In this document: in pieces, positions 35,405 through 43,838 of the stretch | Numbering within the stretch: the stretch's first letter is position 1 | How the letters are laid out: each line of letters opens with the position of its first letter | NCBI RefSeq assembly: GCF_030317205.1 | Contig: NZ_JASZYB010000001.1 | Location: forward strand, 2,170,001-2,234,000 | Length of the DNA stretch: 64,000 bases | Origin: Variovorax sp. J2L1-78 | GTDB lineage: Bacteria > Pseudomonadota > Gammaproteobacteria > Burkholderiales > Burkholderiaceae_C | Direction of reading: 5' to 3' | Notes under the pieces: model-generated | What the model was told of the DNA's origin: nothing | Database searches by the model: none | The model's input: the letters and a program-made list of their open reading frames with translations, nothing else | Position numbers and translations under genes: made by a program

Positions 35405-36396
35405 GGAAGACGCTGGTCTTCGGCGGCGCCGGATTCGTCGGGCTCAACATCGCCGAGCGGCTGCTGGCCGAGGGCGAGGCCGTGGTGCTGTTCGACCGGT
35501 TGCCGCTGCCGGCTGCGGCGACGGCCACGTTCGCGGCGCTGCCGGGCTCACTGGAAGTGCTGCAGGGCGACGTGACCAACGTCGACGCCATCACGCGCGC
35601 GATGACCTACGAGATCGACACCGTGGTGCTCGGCTCCGCCGTCACGGCCGACGCGGCGCGCGAGGCGCGCGACCCGGAGACGATCCTGCAGGTCAACCTG
35701 CTGGCGCTCACGCCCATCCTGCGCGCGGCCCGCGATGCGGACGTGCGGCGGGTCATCAACCTCAGTTCAGCGGCCGCCTATGGTCGTGCGGCGATGGGCG
35801 GGGCCATGGTCGACGAAGACACGCCACCGCAGCCGGTCGGCCTCTACGGCATCACCAAGTTCGGCTCCGAGATGATCGGCGGCCGTCTTGCGGACCTGTG
35901 GTCGCTGGACTTCGTCAGCCTGCGCCTGAGCGGCGTGTTCGGTCCGTGGGAGCGCGCTACCGGCGTACGCGACACGACCAGCCCGCAGTTCCAGATCACC
36001 GAGGCGGCGCGGCGCGGCACGCCCGCGCTGCTGGCGCGGCCCGGCCTGCGCGACTGGGTCTATGCGCCCGACGTGGCGCGCGCGGTGCACGCAGTGGCGC
36101 AGGCGCCTTCGCTGCAGCACCGCCTCTACAACGTGTCGTCGCCCGTGAGCTGGTCGGCGCTGGCCTGGGGCGAACGCCTGGCCGCGCTACGCCCTGGCTT
36201 CGAATGCCGGCTGTCGCGCGACGGCGAGACGCCGACCATCGACCTGCACGCACCCACCGACCGTGCGCCGTTGTCGACCGCGCGGCTGCACGCCGAGCTC
36301 GGCTGGGAAGCAGCCTGTGCCATGGCGGCATCCGCCGATCATCTCGACGCCTGGTGCCGACAGCACCACGCATCGCCCATCAAGGAAACCCCGTGA
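35401..36396 (+). CDS. NAD(P)-dependent epimerase/dehydratase family protein (extended SDR)
   Basis: A 331-residue extended SDR. Rossmann motif GGAGFVGLNIA (about 8-18), catalytic Ser in INLSSAAAYG and YxxxK in YGITK. Family members include sugar-nucleotide epimerases and aldonate or hydroxy-acid dehydrogenases; since the operon is catabolic, an alcohol or sugar-acid substrate is possible. The start overlaps the ATPase stop by 4 bases, and the stop overlaps the next SDR start. No product can be assigned. Confidence 0.85.
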   Translation: MRKTLVFGGAGFVGLNIAERLLAEGEAVVLFDRLPLPAAATATFAALPGSLEVLQGDVTNVDAITRAMTYEIDTVVLGSAVTADAAREARDPETILQVNLLALTPILRAARDADVRRVINLSSAAAYGRAAMGGAMVDEDTPPQPVGLYGITKFGSEMIGGRLADLWSLDFVSLRLSGVFGPWERATGVRDTTSPQFQITEAARRGTPALLARPGLRDWVYAPDVARAVHAVAQAPSLQHRLYNVSSPVSWSALAWGERLAALRPGFECRLSRDGETPTIDLHAPTDRAPLSTARLHAELGWEAACAMAASADHLDAWCRQHHASPIKETP

Positions 36397-37154
36397 GATT
36401 GAAAGAACAGGTCGCCATCGTCACCGGTGGCGGATCGGGCATCGGGCAGGCTTCGGCCCTGCTCTTTGCGCGCGAAGGCGCACGCGTGGCGATCGTCGAC
36501 CGCGAACTGGCGGCGGCAGAAGACACGGCCAAGCGGATCCAGGCCGAAGGCGGCGAGGCGATGGCCTTCGGCGCCGACGTCGGCGCGCCCGGCACGGCGG
36601 ACGCCAACGCCGCCGCGGTGCTCGCACACTGGGGGCGCATCGACGTGCTGATGTGCGCCGCCGGCTTCTCCTGCGGCGGCACCGTGCTGACGACCGCCCC
36701 GGAAGACTGGGACGCGGTCTTCCGCACCAACGTCGGCGGCACCTGGCTGTGGGCCCGCGCCGTGGTCCCGGCCATGCAGCGTCAGGGCGGCGGGTCGATC
36801 ATCACCTTCGCGTCGCAACTGGCGCTGGCCGGCGGCCGCGGCAACAGCGCCTACATCGCGGCCAAGGGCGCGATCATGAGCCTCACGCGCACCATGGCGC
36901 TGGACTTCGCGGCCGACGGCATCCGCGTCAACGCGATCGCGCCCGGCGCCATCGACACGCCGATGCTGGCACGCGGCTTCGGCCGCCAGGCCGACCCGGA
37001 CGCGGCACGCGAGGCCTCGCGCCAGCGCCATGCGCTGGGCCGCTTCGGGCGCGCGGAAGACATCGCCAACTCGGCGCTGCACCTGGCCAGCAGCGCGTCG
37101 GCATTCACGACCGGGACCACGATGGTGGTCGACGGCGGATGGCTGGCCGCATGA
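36393..37154 (+). CDS. Classical SDR oxidoreductase
   Basis: A 253-residue classical short-chain dehydrogenase with the complete tetrad: TGGGSGIG (12-18) for NAD(P), Asn around 113, Ser141, Tyr154 and Lys158 (YIAAK). Start is GTG, overlapping the epimerase stop by 4 bases. Its stop overlaps the next ATG by 4. Its job is likely alcohol/ketone conversion in the pathway. Confidence 0.88.
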   Translation: MRLKEQVAIVTGGGSGIGQASALLFAREGARVAIVDRELAAAEDTAKRIQAEGGEAMAFGADVGAPGTADANAAAVLAHWGRIDVLMCAAGFSCGGTVLTTAPEDWDAVFRTNVGGTWLWARAVVPAMQRQGGGSIITFASQLALAGGRGNSAYIAAKGAIMSLTRTMALDFAADGIRVNAIAPGAIDTPMLARGFGRQADPDAAREASRQRHALGRFGRAEDIANSALHLASSASAFTTGTTMVVDGGWLAA

Positions 37155-38590
37155 GCACGCCACCGAGCGCACTCGACGCGCTGGAAGCCCGGGTCGCGCG
37201 CGAGCTCGCCAGCATCGCCCACCCGCACCAGCCCTGGCTCACGCCGCGCACCGGCCCCGACGGGCAGCCGGCCCTCGACGTGCTGATCGTCGGTGCCGGC
37301 CAGTCGGGCAGCGCCACGGCCTTCGGCCTGCTGCGCTCGAAGGTCGACAACATCCTCGCCATCGATGCGGCGCCCCTCGCCGGCGAAGGCCCGTGGACCA
37401 CCTACGCGCGCATGCACACGCTGCGCAACCCGAAGGACTACACCGGCCCCGACCTCGACATCCCGAGCCTGACCTGCCGCGCCTGGTACGAGGCGCGCTT
37501 CGGCGAGGCCGCGTGGGACGCGCTCGACATGCTGCCCAAGGGCCTGTGGGCCGAGTACCTGCTGTGGGTGCGCCGCGTGACGAAGGTGCCGGTGCAGAAC
37601 GACACGCGGCTGCTGCGCATCGCGCCGGTCGAAGGCAGCGACCTGCTCGCAGCCGAAGTCGAATCGGCTGGCCAGGGTCGCACGCTGTACGCCCGCAAGA
37701 TCGTGTTGGCCACCGGCCAGGAAGGCGTGGGCCGCTGGGCCATCCCGTCGACGCTCGCAGGCCTACCCGCCGACCGCTGCGTGAATTCGTCGCAACCCTT
37801 CGACTTCGAACGGGTGCGTGGCAAGACAGTGGTCGTGATCGGCGCCGGCGCATCGGCCTTCGACAACGCGGCAACCGCGCTCGAGGCTGGTGCGGCCGAG
37901 GTGCACCTGCTGTGCCGCCGGCTCGAACCGCAGGTGGTGCAGCCCTACCGCTGGCTCACCTTCCGCGGGTTCCTCCGGCACCTGTCGGACCTCGACGACA
38001 CCTGGCGCTGGCGCTTCATGCGGCACATCCTGGGCCTGCGCGAAGGCTTCCCACAGCCGACCTACGACCGCTGTGCGACGCACGCCAACTTCCACCTGCA
38101 CACCGGCAGCAGCGTGACAGGCAGCCGCTTCGACGGCGCAGAGGACCGCATCGAACTCGACACGACGCAAGGCGCGATGCACGCCGACTTCGTGATCAGC
38201 GCGACCGGCATCGACGTCGACTTCGCGGCCCGCCCCGAGCTGGGTGCATTCGCGCACAACATCGCCACCTGGGGCGACCGCTATACACCGCCCGCCGACG
38301 AGCAGGACGCACGGCTGGCCGCCTTCCCGTACCTCGCCGACGACTACGCCTTCAGCGAGCGCAGCGCCGGCGCCACGCCGTGGCTGCGCAACGTGCACCT
38401 CTTCGCGATCGGCTCGACGATGAGCTTCGGCGCGTCGGGCTCGTCGATCAATGCCCTGACGACCGCCATCCCGAAGCTGGTGTCTGGCATCACCCGCGGC
38501 CTGTTCCGCGACGATGTCGAACAGCACTGGGCCTCGCTGCGCGCCTACGACGTGCCGCAAGCCATCATCACGCCACGCCAACCAGGATAG
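37151..38590 (+). CDS. FMO-like NAD(P)/FAD-dependent oxidoreductase
   Basis: A 479-residue flavoprotein. It has a FAD dinucleotide motif GAGQSGSATAFGL near residue 46, a second Rossmann motif VIGAGASAFDNAA near 225, and ATGQEG between them. This pattern fits flavin monooxygenases and related Baeyer-Villiger/N-hydroxylating enzymes, though the strict FMO signature was not found. It would be cytoplasmic and use NADPH and O2. Its place among hydantoinase genes is unusual and suggests that an oxygenation or N-oxidation step belongs to the pathway. Confidence 0.8.
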   Translation: MSTPPSALDALEARVARELASIAHPHQPWLTPRTGPDGQPALDVLIVGAGQSGSATAFGLLRSKVDNILAIDAAPLAGEGPWTTYARMHTLRNPKDYTGPDLDIPSLTCRAWYEARFGEAAWDALDMLPKGLWAEYLLWVRRVTKVPVQNDTRLLRIAPVEGSDLLAAEVESAGQGRTLYARKIVLATGQEGVGRWAIPSTLAGLPADRCVNSSQPFDFERVRGKTVVVIGAGASAFDNAATALEAGAAEVHLLCRRLEPQVVQPYRWLTFRGFLRHLSDLDDTWRWRFMRHILGLREGFPQPTYDRCATHANFHLHTGSSVTGSRFDGAEDRIELDTTQGAMHADFVISATGIDVDFAARPELGAFAHNIATWGDRYTPPADEQDARLAAFPYLADDYAFSERSAGATPWLRNVHLFAIGSTMSFGASGSSINALTTAIPKLVSGITRGLFRDDVEQHWASLRAYDVPQAIITPRQPG

Positions 38591-38596
38591 ACAAAC

Positions 38597-39376
38597 ATGG
38601 ATCTCGGACTCTCGACACGCACGGCGCTGGTCTGCGGCGCCAGCAAGGGGCTCGGCCTCGGCTGCGCGCAATCGCTCGCACGCGAAGGCGTGGCGGTGAC
38701 CCTCGTCGCGCGCGGCGCCGAAGCGCTGGAAGCCGCCGCCGCGGCCATTCGCGCCGCCACCGGTGCCACGGTGACGGCCGTGGCCGCCGACATCACCACG
38801 CCCGCCGGCCGTGCCGCCGCGCTGGCCGCCTGCCCGGCGCCGGACATCCTCGTGACCAACGCCGGCGGCCCCAAGCCCGGCGACTTCCGCGACTGGGACC
38901 GCGACGTGTGGATCGCGGCCCTCGACGCCAACATGCTCACACCCATCGAACTGATCCGTGCCACCGTCGACGGCATGATCGAACGCCGCTTCGGCCGCAT
39001 CGTCAACATCACCTCGGGCGCGGTGAAGGCGCCCATCGACATCCTCGGCCTGTCGAACGGTGCGCGCTCCGGCCTCACCGGCTTCGTCGCCGGGCTGGCG
39101 CGCAAGACGGTGGCGCACAACGTGACGATCAACAACCTGCTGCCCGGCCCCTTCGAGACCGACCGCCTGCGCGAGACCGCGCGGCAATGGTCCAAGCAGA
39201 GCGGCAAGAGCGAAGAGACGGTGTTGGCCGAGCGCCGAGCCGGCAATCCGTCGGGCCGCTTCGGCACGCCGGCCGAGTTCGGCGACGCCTGCGCCTACCT
39301 CTGCAGCGCGCAGGCCGGCTTCATCACCGGCCAGAACCTGCTGATGGACGGCGGCCACTACCCGGGGACCTTCTGA
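38597..39376 (+). CDS. Divergent SDR lacking the canonical catalytic Tyr
   Basis: A 259-residue SDR fold with GASKGLGLG for the cofactor, NAG at 88-90 and Ser140. The YxxxK motif is replaced by Ser153 and Arg157 (LSNGAR), a pattern seen in some divergent SDRs annotated as 3-oxoacyl reductases. It may still bind NAD(P) but must use another proton donor, or serve a different reaction. It starts 6 bases after the flavoprotein stop and its stop shares one base with the hydantoinase start. Confidence 0.82.
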   Translation: MDLGLSTRTALVCGASKGLGLGCAQSLAREGVAVTLVARGAEALEAAAAAIRAATGATVTAVAADITTPAGRAAALAACPAPDILVTNAGGPKPGDFRDWDRDVWIAALDANMLTPIELIRATVDGMIERRFGRIVNITSGAVKAPIDILGLSNGARSGLTGFVAGLARKTVAHNVTINNLLPGPFETDRLRETARQWSKQSGKSEETVLAERRAGNPSGRFGTPAEFGDACAYLCSAQAGFITGQNLLMDGGHYPGTF

Positions 39377-40845
39377 TGAGCGACACACCCTTCGACCTGA
39401 CGGTGCGCAACGGGCGCATCTCCACCGACACCCAGACCTTCGAGGCCGACATCGGCATCCGCGATGGCGTTATCGTCGCGATCGAGAAGAAGCTCTCGCT
39501 CGGCCGCGACGACATCGACGCCGCCGGCCGCTGGGTGCTGCCGGGCGGTATCGACAGCCATGTGCACGTCGAGCAACTCTCGGGCATGGGCGTGATGTGC
39601 GCCGACGACTTCCATTCGGCCACCGTGTCGGCCGTGTTCGGCGGCACCACCACGATCATCCCGTTCGCGGCGCAGCACCGCGGCATGAACATCCCGGCGG
39701 TGATCGCCGATTACAGCCGCCTTGCGCGCGAGAAGGCCGTGATCGACTACGGCTTCCACCTGATCCTGGCGAACCCCGACGAAACAGCGCTGACGGTCGA
39801 CCTGCCCGAGGCGATCCGCAACGGCATCACCTCGCTCAAGGTCTACATGACCTACGACAGGCTCAAGCTCGACGACTACCAGCTGCTCGACGTACTGGAA
39901 CTCGCCGACCGCGAAGGCGCACTGGTGATGCTTCACGCCGAGAACCACGACATGATCCGCTGGCTCGCGCAGCGCCTCATCGAGCGCGGGCTGAAGGCGC
40001 CCAAGTTCCACGGCGTCGCACACAACCCGCTGGCCGAGACCGAGGCCACCTTCCGCGCCGTGTCGCTGTCGCGCCTGCTCGACGTCCCGGTGCTGATCGT
40101 GCACGTGGCGGGCCAGGAAACGGTGAAGGTCATTCGCGACGCGCGCGCGCTCGGTGCGCAGGTGCACGCCGAGAGCTGCCCGCAGTACCTCTTCCTCACG
40201 GCCGACGACCTCGACCAGCCGGGCCTCGAAGGCGCCAAGTTCTGCTGCAGCCCGCCGCCTCGCGATGGTGCATCGCAGGAGGCCGTGTGGGAGGGCCTGA
40301 AGGACGGCACGCTGGGCGTGTTCTCGTCCGACCATGCGCCCTACCGTTTCGACGAGACCGGCAAGCTGCCCAAGGGCGAGCAGACCGGCTTCAAGGACAT
40401 GGCCAACGGCGTGCCGGGCATCGAGCTGCGCATGCCGCTCCTGTTCTCCGAAGGCGTGATGACGGGCCGGATCACCATCGAGCAGTTCGTCGCGCTGACC
40501 TCGACCAACCATGCGCGCATGTACGGCCTGGCGCCGAAGAAAGGCAGCATCGCCATCGGCGCGGATGCCGACCTCGCGCTGTGGAACCCGGCGCGCGAGA
40601 CGACGATCACCTGGTCGATGCTGCACGACAACGTCGGCTACACGCCCTACGAAGGCCGCACGCTGCGCGGCTGGCCCGAAGTGGTGCTCAGCCGCGGCCG
40701 CGTGGTGGTCAAGGACAACACGCTGAATGCCGAACGTGGCTCGGGGCGCTACGTGCCACGCGGCAAGCCGGAGCCGATGCAACACAAGGCGGCCGTCACC
40801 AGCAAGGGGGCCCTCTCCGCATGGACGAAAGGAATGACCGCATGA
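39376..40845 (+). CDS. Dihydropyrimidinase / D-hydantoinase
   Basis: A 489-residue amidohydrolase that opens cyclic ureides (5,6-dihydropyrimidines, hydantoins) or imides. All metal-centre residues are present: His62 and His64 (SHVHVE), carbamylated Lys155 (SLKVYMTY), His187, His243 and Asp319 (SSDHAPY). Length fits the family. Its product, an N-carbamoyl amino acid, is the substrate of the amidase encoded next, whose start overlaps its stop by 4 bases. Allantoinase or dihydroorotase is less likely from these motifs. Confidence 0.92.
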   Translation: MSDTPFDLTVRNGRISTDTQTFEADIGIRDGVIVAIEKKLSLGRDDIDAAGRWVLPGGIDSHVHVEQLSGMGVMCADDFHSATVSAVFGGTTTIIPFAAQHRGMNIPAVIADYSRLAREKAVIDYGFHLILANPDETALTVDLPEAIRNGITSLKVYMTYDRLKLDDYQLLDVLELADREGALVMLHAENHDMIRWLAQRLIERGLKAPKFHGVAHNPLAETEATFRAVSLSRLLDVPVLIVHVAGQETVKVIRDARALGAQVHAESCPQYLFLTADDLDQPGLEGAKFCCSPPPRDGASQEAVWEGLKDGTLGVFSSDHAPYRFDETGKLPKGEQTGFKDMANGVPGIELRMPLLFSEGVMTGRITIEQFVALTSTNHARMYGLAPKKGSIAIGADADLALWNPARETTITWSMLHDNVGYTPYEGRTLRGWPEVVLSRGRVVVKDNTLNAERGSGRYVPRGKPEPMQHKAAVTSKGALSAWTKGMTA

Positions 40846-41783
40846 CCAAGGAACGTTTCGGCCTGGCCGTAGCCCAGCTCGGCCCCATCCACCTGAACGA
40901 CAGCCGCGAATCGGCCGTCGCGCGGCTGATGGAAATGATGCGCGAGGCGGCGGGCCGCGGTGCGAAGCTGGTCGTGTTCCCCGAGCTCGCGCTCACGACC
41001 TTCTTCCCGCGCTACTGGATGAGCGAGGAAGAAGCCGAGGCACGCTTCTTCGAGCCTGCGATGCCCGGCCCCGCGACACAGCCGCTGTTCGACCTGGCGA
41101 AGTCGCTGGGCATCGGCTTCTACCTGGGCTATGCGGAGCGCACCACCGACGGGCAGCGCTTCAACACGTCGATCCTGGTCGACGACCAGGCGAACATCGT
41201 CGGGCGCTACCGCAAGATCCACCTGCCCGGCCATTCGGACCACAAGCCCGAGGCGCCCTTCCAGCATCTGGAGAAGAAGTTCTTCGAGGTCGGCAACGAC
41301 GGCTTCGGCGTGTGGCCGATGCTGGGCACGAACGTCGGCCAGTGCATCTGCAACGACCGCCGCTGGCCCGAGACCTTCCGCGTGATGAGTCTGCAGGACG
41401 CGCGGTTGGTGGTGCTGGGCTACAACACGCCATCGTGGAACATCCACTGGACCGAGCCGCCGCACCTGCGCATGTTCCATCACCTGCTGTCGCTGCAGGC
41501 CAACGCGTACCAAAACGCGCTGTGGATCGGTGCCGCGGCCAAGTGCGGCTCGGAAGACGGCTTCCACATGATCGGCGGCTCGGCCATCGTGGCGCCCACC
41601 GGCGAGATCGTGGCGCAGTCGCAGAGCGAGGACGACGAGGTGATCTTCGCGGCGGTCGACATGACGCTGGGCGACAACTTCCGCAACAACGTCTTCAACT
41701 TCGCGAAGCATCGGCGGCCGGAGCACTATGGGTTGATTCTTGAGCGCACGGGCGTCGGCGCGCCTTTGACTCGCGAGGGGTGA
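40842..41783 (+). CDS. N-carbamoyl-D-amino-acid amidohydrolase-like nitrilase-fold enzyme
   Basis: A 313-residue CN-hydrolase with the Glu-Lys-Cys triad: Glu48 (VVFPELALTTFFPRYW), Lys125 (RKIHLPG) and Cys170 (CICNDRRWPE). The same three positions occur in Agrobacterium D-carbamoylase (about 304 residues), so D-selective release of CO2 and ammonia is expected. It is last in the plus-strand operon and overlaps the hydantoinase gene by 4 bases. Beta-ureidopropionase or a half-amidase cannot be excluded. Confidence 0.9.
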   Translation: MTKERFGLAVAQLGPIHLNDSRESAVARLMEMMREAAGRGAKLVVFPELALTTFFPRYWMSEEEAEARFFEPAMPGPATQPLFDLAKSLGIGFYLGYAERTTDGQRFNTSILVDDQANIVGRYRKIHLPGHSDHKPEAPFQHLEKKFFEVGNDGFGVWPMLGTNVGQCICNDRRWPETFRVMSLQDARLVVLGYNTPSWNIHWTEPPHLRMFHHLLSLQANAYQNALWIGAAAKCGSEDGFHMIGGSAIVAPTGEIVAQSQSEDDEVIFAAVDMTLGDNFRNNVFNFAKHRRPEHYGLILERTGVGAPLTREG

Positions 41784-42246
41784 GCTGCCTTCGTTGGGGG
41801 CGTCGGCGGGCGGCATGCCTGCGGGCGGCAGACGTCTCCGGCCCTTCGGGCTTCGCTGCTGCTCCTCGCGTCAGGCGGGGTCCGCGCAAACTCGCTTCGC
41901 TCAGACACGCGCGGCCCTGATCCGCCTGCCCCTGCGGTGCTCGCCGGAGCCTCAACAGCCGCCCGCAGGCATACCGCCCACCGACGTGGACGCGACGGTT
42001 ATGCATCCCTTGTAGCGAGCGCAGCGATTGCGCGCCACCAAGCCCGGCAGGCGGTGCGGGCCGGGCGATCCCCTGTGCGTCGCTGAGGAGCGCAGCCTTT
42101 CGCGGATCAGGGCTCGCGATTGTCTGAGCGAAGCGAGTTCGAGCGAGACCCCGCGAAAGGCGAGCACCGCAAGGCAGCCGCGAAGCGGCCGGCGCACCGG
42201 GGTCGATCGGCCCGCACCGCCTGCCGGGCGCCCTCACCCAGGGAAA
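41784..42246. repeat. Non-coding region with nested inverted repeats
   Basis: No convincing gene lies here. Two inverted copies of one element face away from each other: 41889-41907 (19 bases) is the exact reverse complement of 42121-42139, and similarity runs on to about 41800 and 42240. A second 22-base pair, 41808-41829 and 41958-41979, has one mismatch. Short reading frames beginning Met-Ser-Glu-Arg-Ser-Glu-Phe in the copies are shadows of a dispersed GC-rich repeat, not genes. It lies at the right edge of the catabolic block. Confidence 0.75.
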
Positions 42247-43020
42247 CTAAACCAGCGTCAACACCGCCTCACCAATCCCATCAAACGAAGCACGCACCGA
42301 AGCAGGCCCATCGAGCCACACCATCCCGCACCAGGACCCCGTGGTGAGCACGCTGCCCGCCGCCAACCGGTCATGGCGCGCCACCGCATGCTGCAGCCAC
42401 TGCGGCGCCATCCACATCGGGTCGCCGCAGGGATGCGCGCCCTGGTAGCGGCCGACTGGCTTGCCATCGACTTGCAGCGTGGCGACCTGCGCCGCCCAGT
42501 CGACCGCACGGATCGGCACCCAGTCACCCAACACCAGCGCCCCATTCGATTGGACGTCGGCCAGCCGAAGCGGCGCAGGCGCCTTGTCCGCCCCCATCCA
42601 GCGGAAGTCGACCAGTTCGATGGAGACGGTCATGGCGTCGAACAGCGCTTCGGGTGCCTGCACGGCGCGGGCCGCGAGGTCCGGCGCGCTCAAGTCGCGC
42701 GCCAGGCGAAACGCGACCTCGATCTCGATGCCGAGGCGGTGAAAATCCTTCGCTTCGAGGCGGCCAGGGGAGGTCAAAACGAAAGGCGCTGGAATCCGGG
42801 CAAAGGTGGCGACCGAGGTGGTCGTCGGGCCGCCGCCCTTCCAGGTGCTGGGTGCGGCAGGGTCGGCATCCCAGCCGAGTTCGGCGGCCACGTGATCCTG
42901 CAGCGCGTAGATGTCGTCCGGCGACAGCGGCGTGTCGTGCCAGGGGGTGTCGTCGGCGGGAATGCCGCTGCGGCGGGCGGCCACCAGGGCGGCCGCAAGG
43001 TCTTGGAGGGTGTCGTTCAT
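42247..43020 (-). CDS. 2-keto-4-pentenoate hydratase / FAH-superfamily protein
   Basis: A 257-residue protein related to MhpD-type hydratases: the opening AALVAARRSG, LGIEIEVAFRLARDL with the metal-binding Glu pair, and the C-terminal SVLTTGSWCGM turn. MhpD-type enzymes hydrate 2-hydroxy-penta-2,4-dienoate in aromatic catabolism. The gene faces efp. It is preceded downstream by a repeat region, so it may mark the end of the inserted block. A GTG one codon earlier is possible as start. Confidence 0.85.
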   Translation of the reverse strand: MNDTLQDLAAALVAARRSGIPADDTPWHDTPLSPDDIYALQDHVAAELGWDADPAAPSTWKGGGPTTTSVATFARIPAPFVLTSPGRLEAKDFHRLGIEIEVAFRLARDLSAPDLAARAVQAPEALFDAMTVSIELVDFRWMGADKAPAPLRLADVQSNGALVLGDWVPIRAVDWAAQVATLQVDGKPVGRYQGAHPCGDPMWMAPQWLQHAVARHDRLAAGSVLTTGSWCGMVWLDGPASVRASFDGIGEAVLTLV

Positions 43021-43041
43021 CACCGTCGAAGTCTGCCCGAA

Positions 43042-43071
43042 TTGGCCTGTCCGTGAGAAACCCGCTAAAAT
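43042..43071 (+). promoter_or_regulatory. Probable efp promoter
   Basis: TTGGCC (43042-43047) and TAAAAT (43066-43071) are 18 bp apart and give a leader of about 115 bases before the efp start. The -10 fits well, the -35 only partly. Confidence 0.5.
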
Positions 43072-43195
43072 CGCTGGCTATCCAAAATTTGCCGCCGCTT
43101 TTCAACTGCAATTTCGGGAATTCGTTTTCGATGCGGCAGAACTGCAATAGCGCCACGGCCTGCCGCGCGCAGCGGCCAACCAGCCAGACAACGTT

Positions 43196-43750
43196 ATGAA
43201 AATCGCTCAAGAAATCCGCGCCGGCAACGTGATCATGCACGGCAAGGACCCGATGGTCGTCCTCAAGACCGAATACAGCCGCGGCGGCCGCAATTCCGCC
43301 ACCGTGCGCATGAAGATGAAGAGCCTGGTGGCCAACTTCAACACCGAAGTGGTCTTCAAGGCCGACGACAAGATCGACCAGATCGTGCTCGAGAAGAAGG
43401 ACTGCACCTACTCCTACTTCGCCGATCCGCTCTACGTCTGCATGGACGCCGAGTACAACCAGTACGAAGTCGAAGCCGAGAACATGGGCGACGCCCTGAA
43501 CTACCTCGAAGACGGCATGGCCGTCGAAGTGGTGTTCTACGAAGGCAAGGCCATCTCGGTCGAACTGCCCACCAGCGTCGAGCGCGAAATCACCTGGACC
43601 GAACCCGCCGTCAAGGGCGACACGTCGGGCAAGGTGCTCAAGCCGGCCAAGATCGCCACCGGTTTCGAAGTGCCGGTTCCGCTCTTCGTCGCACAGGGTG
43701 ACCGCATCGAAATCGACACCCGCACGGGTGAATACCGCAAGCGCGTCTGA
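43196..43750 (+). CDS. efp: Translation elongation factor P (Arg32 type)
   Basis: A 184-residue three-domain factor that rescues ribosomes stalled on proline runs. The loop [10 protein letters not shown] has Arg32, the residue rhamnosylated by EarP, rather than the Lys of E. coli. Domains II and III are complete, ending [17 protein letters not shown]. Its partner earP is in the window but separated by an 18 kb catabolic block. It ends at a terminator. Confidence 0.97.
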   Translation: MKIAQEIRAGNVIMHGKDPMVVLKTEYSRGGRNSATVRMKMKSLVANFNTEVVFKADDKIDQIVLEKKDCTYSYFADPLYVCMDAEYNQYEVEAENMGDALNYLEDGMAVEVVFYEGKAISVELPTSVEREITWTEPAVKGDTSGKVLKPAKIATGFEVPVPLFVAQGDRIEIDTRTGEYRKRV

Positions 43751-43767
43751 GCGACCTGCACACCACC

Positions 43768-43792
43768 AAGGCTCCTGACGGGAGCCTTTTTT
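43768..43792 (+). terminator. efp terminator
   Basis: A 7 bp stem (AGGCTCC/GGAGCCT) with a 5-base loop is followed by T6, 19 bases after the efp stop. Confidence 0.85.
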
Positions 43793-43838
43793 CATGGCGC
43801 CGCCCCGAGGCGGCCCGAAGATTGCTCCGGAGCCCCGC

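Noticed and set aside
37030..39375. Very long plus-strand frame upstream of, and in phase with, the hydantoinase
   Set aside because: It overlaps the SDR and flavoprotein genes in another frame and has Arg/His-rich shadow composition; the gene starts at 39376.
41726..42347. Short frames beginning Met-Ser-Glu-Arg-Ser-Glu-Phe
   Set aside because: Two copies sit in inverted repeats; they reflect the repeat and not proteins.
25122..43020. Catabolic block as an integrative element or transposon
   Set aside because: No integrase, transposase, tRNA attachment site or direct repeat was seen at the edges.
43794..43838. Earlier start for the LOG-family gene
   Set aside because: It would begin inside the efp terminator zone and has no RBS.
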